Below, one piece after another: positions 14,819-20,614 of a stretch of DNA of 20,614 nucleotides; the stretch's first letter is position 1; every line of letters starts with the position of its first letter. The notes below the pieces were generated by a model. That model saw only the letters and a list, made by a program, of their open reading frames with translations. It searched no databases and was not told where the DNA came from. The position numbers and the translations under genes were made by a program. Where the stretch lies: contig JAFWRA010000003.1 in NCBI GenBank assembly GCA_017508895.1, forward strand, positions 1-20,614, written 5' to 3'. Origin of the DNA: Bacteroidales bacterium. GTDB lineage: Bacteria; Bacteroidota; Bacteroidia; Bacteroidales; F082.

Positions 14819-15421
14819 TTATTTCCTCCATTTCTTCGGCCCGCCGAAACGGACGTTGATGCCGAAACGGTTCATAGGTTTTACCTTATTGCTTTGGTTA
14901 ATCGTGATTTTGTTTACATTGTCGTATGCCCTTTCGTAAAACAAACCGAAGTGTCTTGTCGGATACAAGGCAATACCCACACCTGCGCCATAGAGGAACT
15001 TGTTTGTTTTTGGCCAATAATCTGAAGTATAGGAAAAAGCTCCAAGGTATCCGTCAAAATAGACATCGATGCTCGTAAAGTTTGGGAATAGCAAAGATAG
15101 CGGATGCAATTTGGTATTGAAACCATATTTCCAAAAGAAGTCGCGGCTATCTCCATCAAATAGTATGATGTTGTTGGAAGATACGGTCATTTGGTATTTG
15201 TATGTCCCGCTATTCACGAAGAAGCCCGCATCAATCCATTTGGAAAGGGAATAGTTCATCCCAAAGCCGAGACAATGATAATTGGCATCAAGGTTGCCTT
15301 CGTGTTGCTTCCTATAATGAATCTCTATGTTCCAAGGCATAAGGTCGTCTTGACTGTTTTGAGGAAAGAGCGAATAGCAATAAAAAAGCGAAACCAATAG
15401 TATTATCGACTTCCTAAACAT
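14819..15421 (-). CDS. Predicted outer-membrane beta-barrel protein, tandem family member C
   Basis: The 200-aa product begins MFRKSIILLVSLFYCYSLFPQ, a signal peptide with a less standard cleavage region. It then has barrel-like strands (EIHYRKQHEGNLDANYHCLG, FGMNYSLSKWIDAGFFVNSG). KLHPLSLLFPNFTSIDVYFDG aligns with member B, and RHFGLFYERAYDNVNK plus NRFGINVRFGGPKKWRK aligns with both siblings. Together the three suggest gene duplication. No conserved catalytic residues are evident. Upstream is a 192-bp gap with an inverted repeat. Confidence 0.68.
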   Translation of the reverse strand: MFRKSIILLVSLFYCYSLFPQNSQDDLMPWNIEIHYRKQHEGNLDANYHCLGFGMNYSLSKWIDAGFFVNSGTYKYQMTVSSNNIILFDGDSRDFFWKYGFNTKLHPLSLLFPNFTSIDVYFDGYLGAFSYTSDYWPKTNKFLYGAGVGIALYPTRHFGLFYERAYDNVNKITINQSNKVKPMNRFGINVRFGGPKKWRK

Positions 15422-15496
15422 TTACGTCGTATTTTGATTTATTCTAATAACTCCAATAATGAATGGAATATTGTAAGTAGATGAGCTTACATAATA

Positions 15497-15562
15497 GACA
15501 CGAGACTTCGGGACGCGAGACACGAGACAATAGGTTTGTCCCGCGTCTAATAGTCCCGTGTC
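15497..15562. repeat. Imperfect inverted repeat of GACACGAGAC type
   Basis: Arm 15497-15521 begins GACACGAGAC and holds GGACGCGAGAC. Arm 15538-15562 reads GTCCCGCGTC to GTCCCGTGTC. They pair imperfectly (about 18-19 of 25). GACACGAGAC-like units also repeat within the left half (15519-15528). It lies in a 192-bp gap with no gene and no other feature I can see. Confidence 0.65.
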
Positions 15563-15613
15563 AAAGCATTATGCAGTTTAATTCTGAACAGTTACTTATG
15601 TAAATAGTGTTGA

Positions 15614-16648
15614 TTAGCCAATTTCATATTGTTTTGGGCAATATACGTGTATTTCACCAACATCAAGAGTTGAAGCCCTTGCGTCTAAAACATTAAACCC
15701 AAATCCTCCTGTATTGGGATGTTCATATTCCCACATCCAAGAATGTATAAAGTCGTATTCATATTTAACAGTTTCAAAACCGCTAGTGCTAGTCCATGAT
15801 TCTTGAAAATCCCATCGATATGGGTATTGCGGTATCCATTGGTTTCCTCCTATACGTGGCCAATCTCCTGCTGCATCTTTATAAACTACTTGATTATTAT
15901 ACGAGCATGTAATTGTACGAAGACAGCCGAACCAACCTAAGAAATTATGATGATAAGGTTTTGCATAATGTTTATATGTAACTCTGGTGTTGTTATTTGA
16001 TAAATATAGTTTTATTTCAAAATACAGTTTATTATCTTCATTAATTTTAGTCCAATTGTGCATATTTGAACAGTATAAGCAATTGTTTTTGTCCGTGTTT
16101 ACGCTATCGTCAAATATTACAAAAGAGAAAACATCATCATTATTTCTAAATCCGTTGTCAACATAGTCTGTCAGCTCTTGGATATGTGATTCCAAAGTAT
16201 ACACCAAGCCTCCTTCGATTATTTTATATACCTTATTTTTAACCTGAAACATTCCATCTTTATTTGCAACATATTTGTAATCATGATTATACAATCTTGT
16301 TTCGAAAATGTATTCTCCGTCTTCACATAAAATAAGTTGATACTTGTCATGATGTTCTAAAGCATACTGTATCATCTCCTCTTTTGTTTTAAAAAAGTTT
16401 TCAGGATCCAAGTCCTTGTATTCTTTTTCCATGTATTCAGCATAGGAAACAAAGCCGTCTTTGTTGCTTTTGTTTTTTTTCTCATCTACGAGGTAATCTA
16501 TTACTTCATCAAATGAGTTGAACTGAAGCATAGGAGTTGAATTGTTTTGTTGTCTTTCTGCCGTGTTTTCGTTTTCTTTCTTGCATCCCACAGCGAGGAG
16601 CATTAGGGCCATCAAGGTGGTCATCATGGTAAGTTTTGCCGTTTTCAT
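15614..16648 (-). CDS. Lipoprotein of unknown function, AT-rich
   Basis: The 344-aa product has a lipoprotein signal ending AVGC (Cys22), then a polar linker rich in N, E and Q. Its N-terminal half (FNSFDEVIDYLVDE, FVSYAEYMEKEY, EEMIQYALEHHDKYQLIL, DGMFQVKNKVYKIIEGGLVY) resembles the helical-then-strand plan of many Bacteroidales surface lipoproteins whose function is unknown. The second half has several Cys, Trp and Tyr residues (CLYCSNMHNW, WFGCLRTITCSYNN, WDFQESW). I do not recognise a domain. Codon use is clearly more A/T-rich than in the neighbours, especially about 15900-16480, which may mark recent acquisition. It lies 63 bp after the LytTR gene with no visible promoter, so co-transcription is possible. 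Confidence 0.7.
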   Translation of the reverse strand: MKTAKLTMMTTLMALMLLAVGCKKENENTAERQQNNSTPMLQFNSFDEVIDYLVDEKKNKSNKDGFVSYAEYMEKEYKDLDPENFFKTKEEMIQYALEHHDKYQLILCEDGEYIFETRLYNHDYKYVANKDGMFQVKNKVYKIIEGGLVYTLESHIQELTDYVDNGFRNNDDVFSFVIFDDSVNTDKNNCLYCSNMHNWTKINEDNKLYFEIKLYLSNNNTRVTYKHYAKPYHHNFLGWFGCLRTITCSYNNQVVYKDAAGDWPRIGGNQWIPQYPYRWDFQESWTSTSGFETVKYEYDFIHSWMWEYEHPNTGGFGFNVLDARASTLDVGEIHVYCPKQYEIG

Positions 16649-16711
16649 TGTGTTTGATTTTGATGTTTGTTTTGTTGTTACTTTTGTTCTATCGTTAGAG
16701 ATGCTGCAAAA

Positions 16712-17146
16712 TCACAGTAAACCATATCCTTGGTTTTGGTGCGTGTTGGTTTTTCTTGTAGGTGTGCCGCTTTCAGCTGTAAGTGTGTCGTTTTTGGTGG
16801 CAAGTGTATGAGAGCGAAATATGTCTCGGAAGCGGGGCCATTTGCGCACGGAAATGGGCAACGCCGTGCCGTCGTGCATGACGACATGGCGTTGCCTGCC
16901 ATTGAAGTGAACTTTAGCTACCTGACTGAGGTTCACGATGGCGTTGTGGTGGATGCGGACAAAGGGATAAGGCTGCAAGACTTGTTCGAAATAGCGTAGG
17001 CTTTTGCCGCAGGTTACCGATTCTTCGTTAGTAATGTATAGTGTGCAAAGGTAGTCTTCGCAGATGATATGCGAGAGGCTTGCCACTTCCACTTGCTTGA
17101 AGCCTTTGGTCTCACTGATGATAATCCGTCCGTCAAAAGGATCCAT
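16712..17146 (-). CDS. Stand-alone LytTR-type DNA-binding regulator
   Basis: The 144-aa protein consists of a LytTR domain at about residues 5-108 (VEVASLSHIICEDYLCTLYI, SLRYFEQVL, FVRIHHNAIVNLSQV, LPISVRKWPRF), with no receiver or membrane domain. LytTR domains bind DNA through beta-strand elements and usually act as response regulators. Here the input may come from elsewhere. The tail (about 114-134) is encoded by three 21-bp degenerate tandem repeats (16745-16807) and is low in complexity, so the functional end is probably near residue 110. The start codon lies 2 bp after the DUF3244 gene stop, so the two are one transcription unit. Its targets may include the nearby secreted proteins, as an inference. 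Confidence 0.85.
   Translation of the reverse strand: MDPFDGRIIISETKGFKQVEVASLSHIICEDYLCTLYITNEESVTCGKSLRYFEQVLQPYPFVRIHHNAIVNLSQVAKVHFNGRQRHVVMHDGTALPISVRKWPRFRDIFRSHTLATKNDTLTAESGTPTRKTNTHQNQGYGLL
16745..16807. repeat. Three degenerate 21-bp tandem repeats in the 3' part of the LytTR gene
   Basis: Units lie at 16745-16765, 16766-16786 and 16787-16807, each ending (plus strand) in (A/G)(A/G)GTGT. Pairs checked agree at 14 of 21 positions. Since 21 is a multiple of three, the frame is kept and gives a seven-residue period in the protein tail. Confidence 0.55.
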
Positions 17147-17148
17147 GC

Positions 17149-17526
17149 TTAATCGCTGACCGTAAATTCTCCGTAATACTCATCCCCATTGGAAAGGGTG
17201 AAAGTGACAATGTAGTCTCCCGTGTTAGGAATGTAGCTTTGCAGACCATTGGGTGTGAGGATAGAAAGGCAATCCACCGTGCTGCCAGTTACCGTTGTGA
17301 TTTCAACTTCAACTTGTCCAATGTTTTGGGAGAAAGCAACAGTAAGCGTATGACCGTTGATAGAGGCTTGGATGGTGAAGCCTTTTGGGACTCCTTGAAC
17401 ATGTGAAGCCTTAATTTGAATGGGATGGTGATTGTCTGATAGATAACAATTATCAGCCAAAGTCCATGCATTGGGAATCATTAACATAAGCATCAATACG
17501 ATGAGACGGTTTTTTAAATACTTCAT
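17149..17526 (-). CDS. Small secreted DUF3244-like protein
   Basis: The 125-aa product has a signal peptide (MKYLKNRLIVLMLMLMIPNAWTLA region, with cleavage near residue 25). The mature part is one small beta-sandwich-like domain: GFTIQASINGHTLTVAFSQN, VEVEITTVTGSTVDCLS, then NTGDYIVTFTLSNGDEYYGEF. The end pattern (TGDY-VTFTLSNGDEYYGEF) matches DUF3244, a family of short secreted proteins of Bacteroidales with unknown function. It is expressed from a well-matched promoter and is followed, after 2 bp, by the LytTR gene. The close coupling with a regulator and with a membrane TPR sensor upstream suggests a role in signalling, as a hypothesis. Confidence 0.75.
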   Translation of the reverse strand: MKYLKNRLIVLMLMLMIPNAWTLADNCYLSDNHHPIQIKASHVQGVPKGFTIQASINGHTLTVAFSQNIGQVEVEITTVTGSTVDCLSILTPNGLQSYIPNTGDYIVTFTLSNGDEYYGEFTVSD

Positions 17527-17555
17527 AGTTGTAACGTTATTTGATTTTGTTGCTA

Positions 17556-17591
17556 CAAAAGTATAACGAAAAAACCGAAAAATGTCAAAAA
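17556..17591 (-). promoter_or_regulatory. Predicted promoter of the DUF3244-LytTR unit
   Basis: On the minus strand TACTTTTG (17556-17563) fits the -7 consensus and a TTTTTG (17586-17591) lies 22 nt upstream as the -33 element. The start codon is at 17526. This is the best promoter match in the window. No terminator for the TPR gene is evident in the remaining gap. Confidence 0.6.
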
Positions 17592-17631
17592 GAATAGTTG
17601 CAAAAAGTTGCAGGATGTAAAAGATAGATTA

Positions 17632-19320
17632 TCAGATACTTGAAACGTGGTTTCTCAAAAATGAAACCATGTTTTCTTGGGTTTCGAATGCGTTTTTCAG
17701 TTTCTTTTCATACCGTTTGATGGATGAATAATCCCTATTGAGGAGGATGGCGGTTTGTTTTTCATCCATGCCGAGCAGATAGAGATGGCAGAGATTGACC
17801 AAAACGGGATTGGACTTTAAACCTCGCTGCTCAAGCTGACTTTCGAATGAGCCAAAATAGCGGTTGACGACCAAAGCCAATTGTTGGAGCTGGCTTTCGT
17901 TGAGCACAAGTTCGGGATAATCGGCGGGCGTGGCCGACCGCTTGATGTTTTTGTCTACGATGGAATGAAGGATTTCTTGGCAAAGAGGCTCTGCCAAAAA
18001 ATGTTCAAGACTGTTTTCCCCAAAATGGTTTTGCACTTCTCCAAGACTTTCAGATTTAAGTTGTCTCAAACTCCGCTTATCTTTATGATGGAATAAGACA
18101 ACAATGGCAACCATAAAAATAAGTAGTCCAAATAACAATGCTACGGTTCGTCGTGAGTTCTTGATGATGATTTGCTGATACTGACGTTCAAGTGCTTTCT
18201 GTCGAAAGGTATTGTACAATTCTATTAGCTGTGATCTCATGGCGCTATGATTCTCCAATTGATTGGCATAGGGTGCTAAATAATTGGCATATTCAAGAAT
18301 TTCGGAATCACGACCTTGGGTCTTGCAGATTTCCAACAACCTTTCCGCTGCTTGCTTTTTAATATCATCAAATTGCGAATTCTCATAAATTCGGCACAGA
18401 TACACCCATGCTGAATCATATTGTTTTTCAAGATAGAAGATTTCTCCAATTGTTGAACTTCTTGAATAATATTCCTTGTCGTTCTCTGCTTGAGCAAGTA
18501 TTCCATACATTCTTTCTAATGCAAGTTGTGGATTATGGTCTTTTCTGTATGAAAGATATGTGCAAAGACTGGCAATATCCCTGTACGAGAGACAATTCGT
18601 GTCGTTCAAAGTTTCAGTTGCTTTTTGAAAATAGTATTCTGCACTATCAAGATTTTCTAATATCTCATGTTGTATCCCAATTTCTGTCAATATCCATGAG
18701 GGATGCCATGATGGAGCACCATATTTGCTGTAGTGTTTTAATGCAGCTTTCGCGAAAAAAATACATTGCTCTTGAAGATAGAGATCTGAAAACAAACTTG
18801 TTAAATGTGAATAGACCATCGCCATAAACCTCGCCTTATGTCCAATCAATTCCTTTTCATCGAAATGGCTTTCCATCACTTCCAAGGCTTTTAGGTATTC
18901 GGCGCAGGCCGCCACCACACTGTCGCGCTCGTAAAATCCCACACCATTCATGTAATGTGCACGGGCATCCAAAAACGCGATGTCGTCATTTTCGGCGCAC
19001 AACGAATCGTAATATGCCACCGCCCGCAGCAATTCGGCGCGGTTGGTTTGTTCATAATCGTTTTTATAGAGCAATTCGGCCAAAAGGAGATGGGCATAGT
19101 GCGCGGTAGAGACGGTGCATGCACCGTCTGTACAATCCATATAATCAATGATTTGCGCCAAGGCGCTATCTGGCTGCTGCCACATCAGGCTGTCGATGGC
19201 CTGCAATTGTCGTGTTTGTAGAGACGCAAAATTTTGCGTCTCTACCGTGGCGGAATTGTCGCCACATGCGGCAAAGGCCGCCAACAACATCAAAAACGCT
19301 ATGGAACGAACCCATTTCAT
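17632..19320 (-). CDS. Membrane-spanning TPR lipoprotein with C-terminal HTH-like domain (putative sensor/regulator)
   Basis: The product (562 aa from ATG 19320) has a lipoprotein signal ending FAAC (Cys19). A long region of tetratricopeptide-like helices follows (ALAQIIDYMD, YDSLCAENDDIAFLDARAHY, AEYYFQKATETL, YDSAWVYLCRIYENS). One transmembrane segment at about residues 391-411 (TVALLFGLLIFMVAIVVLF) follows. The cytoplasmic part ends in LYLLGMDEKQTAILLNRDYS-SIKRYEKKLK, a helix-turn-helix-like region as in other Bacteroidota TPR regulators. It may sense a periplasmic signal and act on DNA, an inference. The frame extends to ATG 19338, but the lipobox fits MKWVRS at 19320. Two palindromic repeats lie in frame in its N-terminal part. 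Confidence 0.8.
   Translation of the reverse strand: MKWVRSIAFLMLLAAFAACGDNSATVETQNFASLQTRQLQAIDSLMWQQPDSALAQIIDYMDCTDGACTVSTAHYAHLLLAELLYKNDYEQTNRAELLRAVAYYDSLCAENDDIAFLDARAHYMNGVGFYERDSVVAACAEYLKALEVMESHFDEKELIGHKARFMAMVYSHLTSLFSDLYLQEQCIFFAKAALKHYSKYGAPSWHPSWILTEIGIQHEILENLDSAEYYFQKATETLNDTNCLSYRDIASLCTYLSYRKDHNPQLALERMYGILAQAENDKEYYSRSSTIGEIFYLEKQYDSAWVYLCRIYENSQFDDIKKQAAERLLEICKTQGRDSEILEYANYLAPYANQLENHSAMRSQLIELYNTFRQKALERQYQQIIIKNSRRTVALLFGLLIFMVAIVVLFHHKDKRSLRQLKSESLGEVQNHFGENSLEHFLAEPLCQEILHSIVDKNIKRSATPADYPELVLNESQLQQLALVVNRYFGSFESQLEQRGLKSNPVLVNLCHLYLLGMDEKQTAILLNRDYSSIKRYEKKLKNAFETQENMVSFLRNHVSSI
19106..19133. repeat. 28-bp palindrome inside the TPR gene (copy 1)
   Basis: GTAGAGACGGTGCA followed by TGCACCGTCTGTAC is self-complementary except for one pair of positions. 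It encodes DCTDGACTVST in frame. The outer GTAGAGACG and overall 28-bp length are shared with the copy at 19218-19245, so both belong to one family. Confidence 0.85.
19218..19245. repeat. 28-bp perfect palindrome inside the TPR gene (copy 2)
   Basis: GTAGAGACGCAAAA is followed directly by its exact reverse complement. It encodes VETQNFASLQ in frame, in the linker just after the lipidated cysteine. This GTAGAGACG palindrome is a type I recognise from other bacterial genomes as a dispersed repeat. Confidence 0.88.
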
Positions 19321-19325
19321 GCCTG

Positions 19326-19333
19326 CAAAGGTA
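19326..19333 (-). promoter_or_regulatory. Possible -7 element directly before the TPR gene start
   Basis: TACCTTTG on the minus strand matches TAnnTTTG and ends only 5 nt before the ATG at 19320. If used, the transcript would start at or near the start codon. A clear -33 TTTG is not seen. It supports 19320 over 19338 as the start. Confidence 0.4.
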
Positions 19334-19405
19334 GGCATTTTTGCGAAAAGACATGTTGAGAAAAGGAAAACGAAACAATGGCGATTTTTTTTCTTGCATT
19401 GTTTG

Positions 19406-19422
19406 ATGAGCTTGTCGAAGCA
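19406..19422. repeat. Short relative of the dispersed TGAGC(C/T)TGTCGAAG repeat (copy 3)
   Basis: TGAGCTTGTCGAAGCA matches the core of the repeat at 1978-1995 (TGAGCCTGTCGAAGGG) with few changes. It lies in the 170-bp intergenic region between the two divergent genes, the only copy outside coding sequence. Confidence 0.6.
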
Positions 19423-19443
19423 TTGTTTTTTTTTCTAATTTTG
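19412..19443 (+). promoter_or_regulatory. Predicted promoter of the porin gene
   Basis: TAATTTTG (19436-19443) fits the -7 consensus. TTG (19412-19414) lies 21 nt upstream as a possible -33, within the dispersed repeat. The porin start codon is 48 nt downstream, giving a leader of about 40 nt. Confidence 0.5.
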
Positions 19444-19490
19444 CTGTTTGTAACTATCTCAAATTAAGTTTAACTAAAATGTTTCACACT

Positions 19491-20614
19491 ATGAAAAAGA
19501 CTGTATTAATGATGGCCGCCCTCTTGTTGGGCTCAATGGCCTTTGCACAGACTGAAGACAAGGCGCAAGCCGTCGACCAGTATGGCAACAAGGTGAACGT
19601 CAAGTCGTTGCAGACTTCGAGTCGCGACGGCATCTTGGTGTTCGAGTCAAAAGACAAAGACTACAAATTCTGGTTCGATGCCAGAGTGCAGGTCGATTTT
19701 GGTCACTATTTCGGCGCCCAGGAATGGGCCGACCCGATTGGCTCAGGCGCCAGCATTCGTCGCGCACGCTTTGCTGCCAAGGCTCAAATCACCCCTGAAT
19801 GGTATGGTGAGATCGACATGGAACTCGCTAACGGCTCCTTCGAGCTGAAAGACGCTGTGGTTCGCTACAACGGCTTGAAGAACTGGCAGTTCACTGTCGG
19901 TAGCATGAAGCCCGACTTCACCATGTCGCGCAATACCTCTTCACGTTACCTCATGTTCATGGAGCGCCCGATGGTGATCAACGCCTTCGCTCCCAGCCGC
20001 CACCTCGGTGTCTTCGCCAAGTACACCAACAAGTATTTCTTCGGCAGTGCCAGCGTGCTCTTCCAGGAAATCGAGGGCCAAGAGACCCGCGACTATGTTG
20101 AGACCAACAACAAAGACTATGGCATGGACGAAGGTCTTTCCTACGTCGGTAAGGTCGTGGTGCGTCCCATCAACGAACCTGATCTCGGCATCCATGTCGG
20201 TGGCGCAGTCATGTACGACGCTCCCAAGACGTCCGATGAGATGGGCGTTTACAGCGGTACCCGTTTCAGCTGCCGCAATACCACCAACATCAGCCGTAAG
20301 AAATACATCGACACCGATGATATCAAGAACACCGACCACAACCTCATCGCCACTGCCGAACTCGCCGGTCACTACAATGGCCTGCGTCTCGAAGGTGCCT
20401 GGGTATCGGATTGGACCTACATGAAGCCTGAAGTCGGCATCGACAAGCCTTATCATTTCCAAGGCTGGTATGTGGAAGGTGCCTGCCTCCTCCTCGGTGG
20501 CAAGCAGAGCTACGACTCCGACGGTGCCAAGTTCAACCGCGTCCGCGCTGGTCGCAGCTGGGGCGACATCGAACTCGTTGGCAAATATGAGTTCCTCGAC
20601 ATGAACGACTACGA
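19491..20614 (+). CDS. Porin of the phosphate-selective O/P family (partial, 3' end outside window)
   Basis: The frame is open for 374 codons from ATG 19491 to the window end. It starts with a signal peptide (MKKTVLMMAALLLGSMAFAQ). The body has the OprO/OprP-like pattern FWFDARVQVDFGHYF, ASIRRARFAAKAQITPEW, GEIDMELANGSFELKDAVVR, FTVGSMKPDFTMSRNTSSRY, typical of Porin_O_P barrels in the outer membrane. An in-frame ATG at 19479 is an alternative start, but the signal peptide fits 19491. Codons are strongly C-ending (CGC, GTC, ATC, AAC), unlike nearby genes, suggesting high expression. Substrate is unknown: the phosphate label is a family name only. It is the only plus-strand gene. Confidence 0.87.
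   Translation, partial: MKKTVLMMAALLLGSMAFAQTEDKAQAVDQYGNKVNVKSLQTSSRDGILVFESKDKDYKFWFDARVQVDFGHYFGAQEWADPIGSGASIRRARFAAKAQITPEWYGEIDMELANGSFELKDAVVRYNGLKNWQFTVGSMKPDFTMSRNTSSRYLMFMERPMVINAFAPSRHLGVFAKYTNKYFFGSASVLFQEIEGQETRDYVETNNKDYGMDEGLSYVGKVVVRPINEPDLGIHVGGAVMYDAPKTSDEMGVYSGTRFSCRNTTNISRKKYIDTDDIKNTDHNLIATAELAGHYNGLRLEGAWVSDWTYMKPEVGIDKPYHFQGWYVEGACLLLGGKQSYDSDGAKFNRVRAGRSWGDIELVGKYEFLDMNDY

Noticed and set aside
16439..16480. EF-hand-like loop (NKDGFVSYAEY) in the AT-rich lipoprotein
   Set aside because: The first ligand position is Lys rather than Asp, so it does not fit a calcium-binding loop.
16678..16902. 74-codon minus-strand frame overlapping the LytTR gene, with HLQxK repeats
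   Set aside because: It overlaps the LytTR domain in another frame. Its regularity comes from the 21-bp repeats. It is kept only as a hint of a possible frameshift.
19941..20462. Minus-strand open frame of 173 codons opposite the porin
   Set aside because: It arises from the strong C-ending codon bias of the porin. The porin frame has a signal peptide and family motifs.

Overview
The window looks like a chromosomal segment of an uncultured member of the Bacteroidota, most likely Bacteroidales. The evidence is the set of families typical of that phylum (GYDIA-type GHMP kinase, DUF4468, DUF2807, DUF3244, DUF4249 paired with a TonB-dependent receptor, GxxExxY protein, LytTR), the many signal peptides and lipoboxes, and TAnnTTTG -7 promoter elements. 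All genes run on the minus strand except the last, a porin that leaves the window on the plus strand. There are no rRNA or tRNA genes, no CRISPR array and no complete insertion sequence. No intergenic stretch exceeds 300 bp.

Region 1 (1-5351) is a mevalonate-pathway operon. In transcription order it holds HMG-CoA reductase, a GxxExxY gene bracketed by repeats, a GYDIA-family GHMP kinase (candidate phosphomevalonate kinase), diphosphomevalonate decarboxylase, mevalonate kinase, and a partial GtrA-like membrane protein with its own possible promoter. HMG-CoA synthase and IPP isomerase are not in the window.

Region 2 (5368-9905) holds a DUF4468-like secreted protein, a DUF2807-like lipoprotein, housekeeping genes rlmH, ribF and asd, and a decayed toxin-antitoxin locus (antitoxin gene plus a 25-residue tail of a PIN toxin).

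Region 3 (9995-16648) is cell-envelope material: a TonB-dependent receptor with its DUF4249 lipoprotein, three tandem paralogous predicted outer-membrane proteins sharing an R(F/I)G(I/L)NVRF.GPKKW C-terminus, and an AT-rich lipoprotein of unknown function.

Region 4 (16712-19320) looks regulatory: a stand-alone LytTR protein, a small DUF3244 secreted protein, and a membrane-spanning lipoprotein with periplasmic TPRs and a cytoplasmic C-terminal HTH-like domain. A porin O/P-family gene diverges from it at 19491.

The most striking feature is the density of short palindromic repeats. At least seven unrelated families occur in 20.6 kb, and several lie inside or at the very end of housekeeping genes: 28-bp palindromes in frame in the TPR gene, CTTCGACAGGCTCAGG-type repeats in frame in two mevalonate genes, a hairpin supplying the last codons of ribF, and a repeat supplying the last codons of asd. 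The GxxExxY gene with matching repeats on both sides is the best candidate here for an undescribed mobile or repeat-propagating unit.
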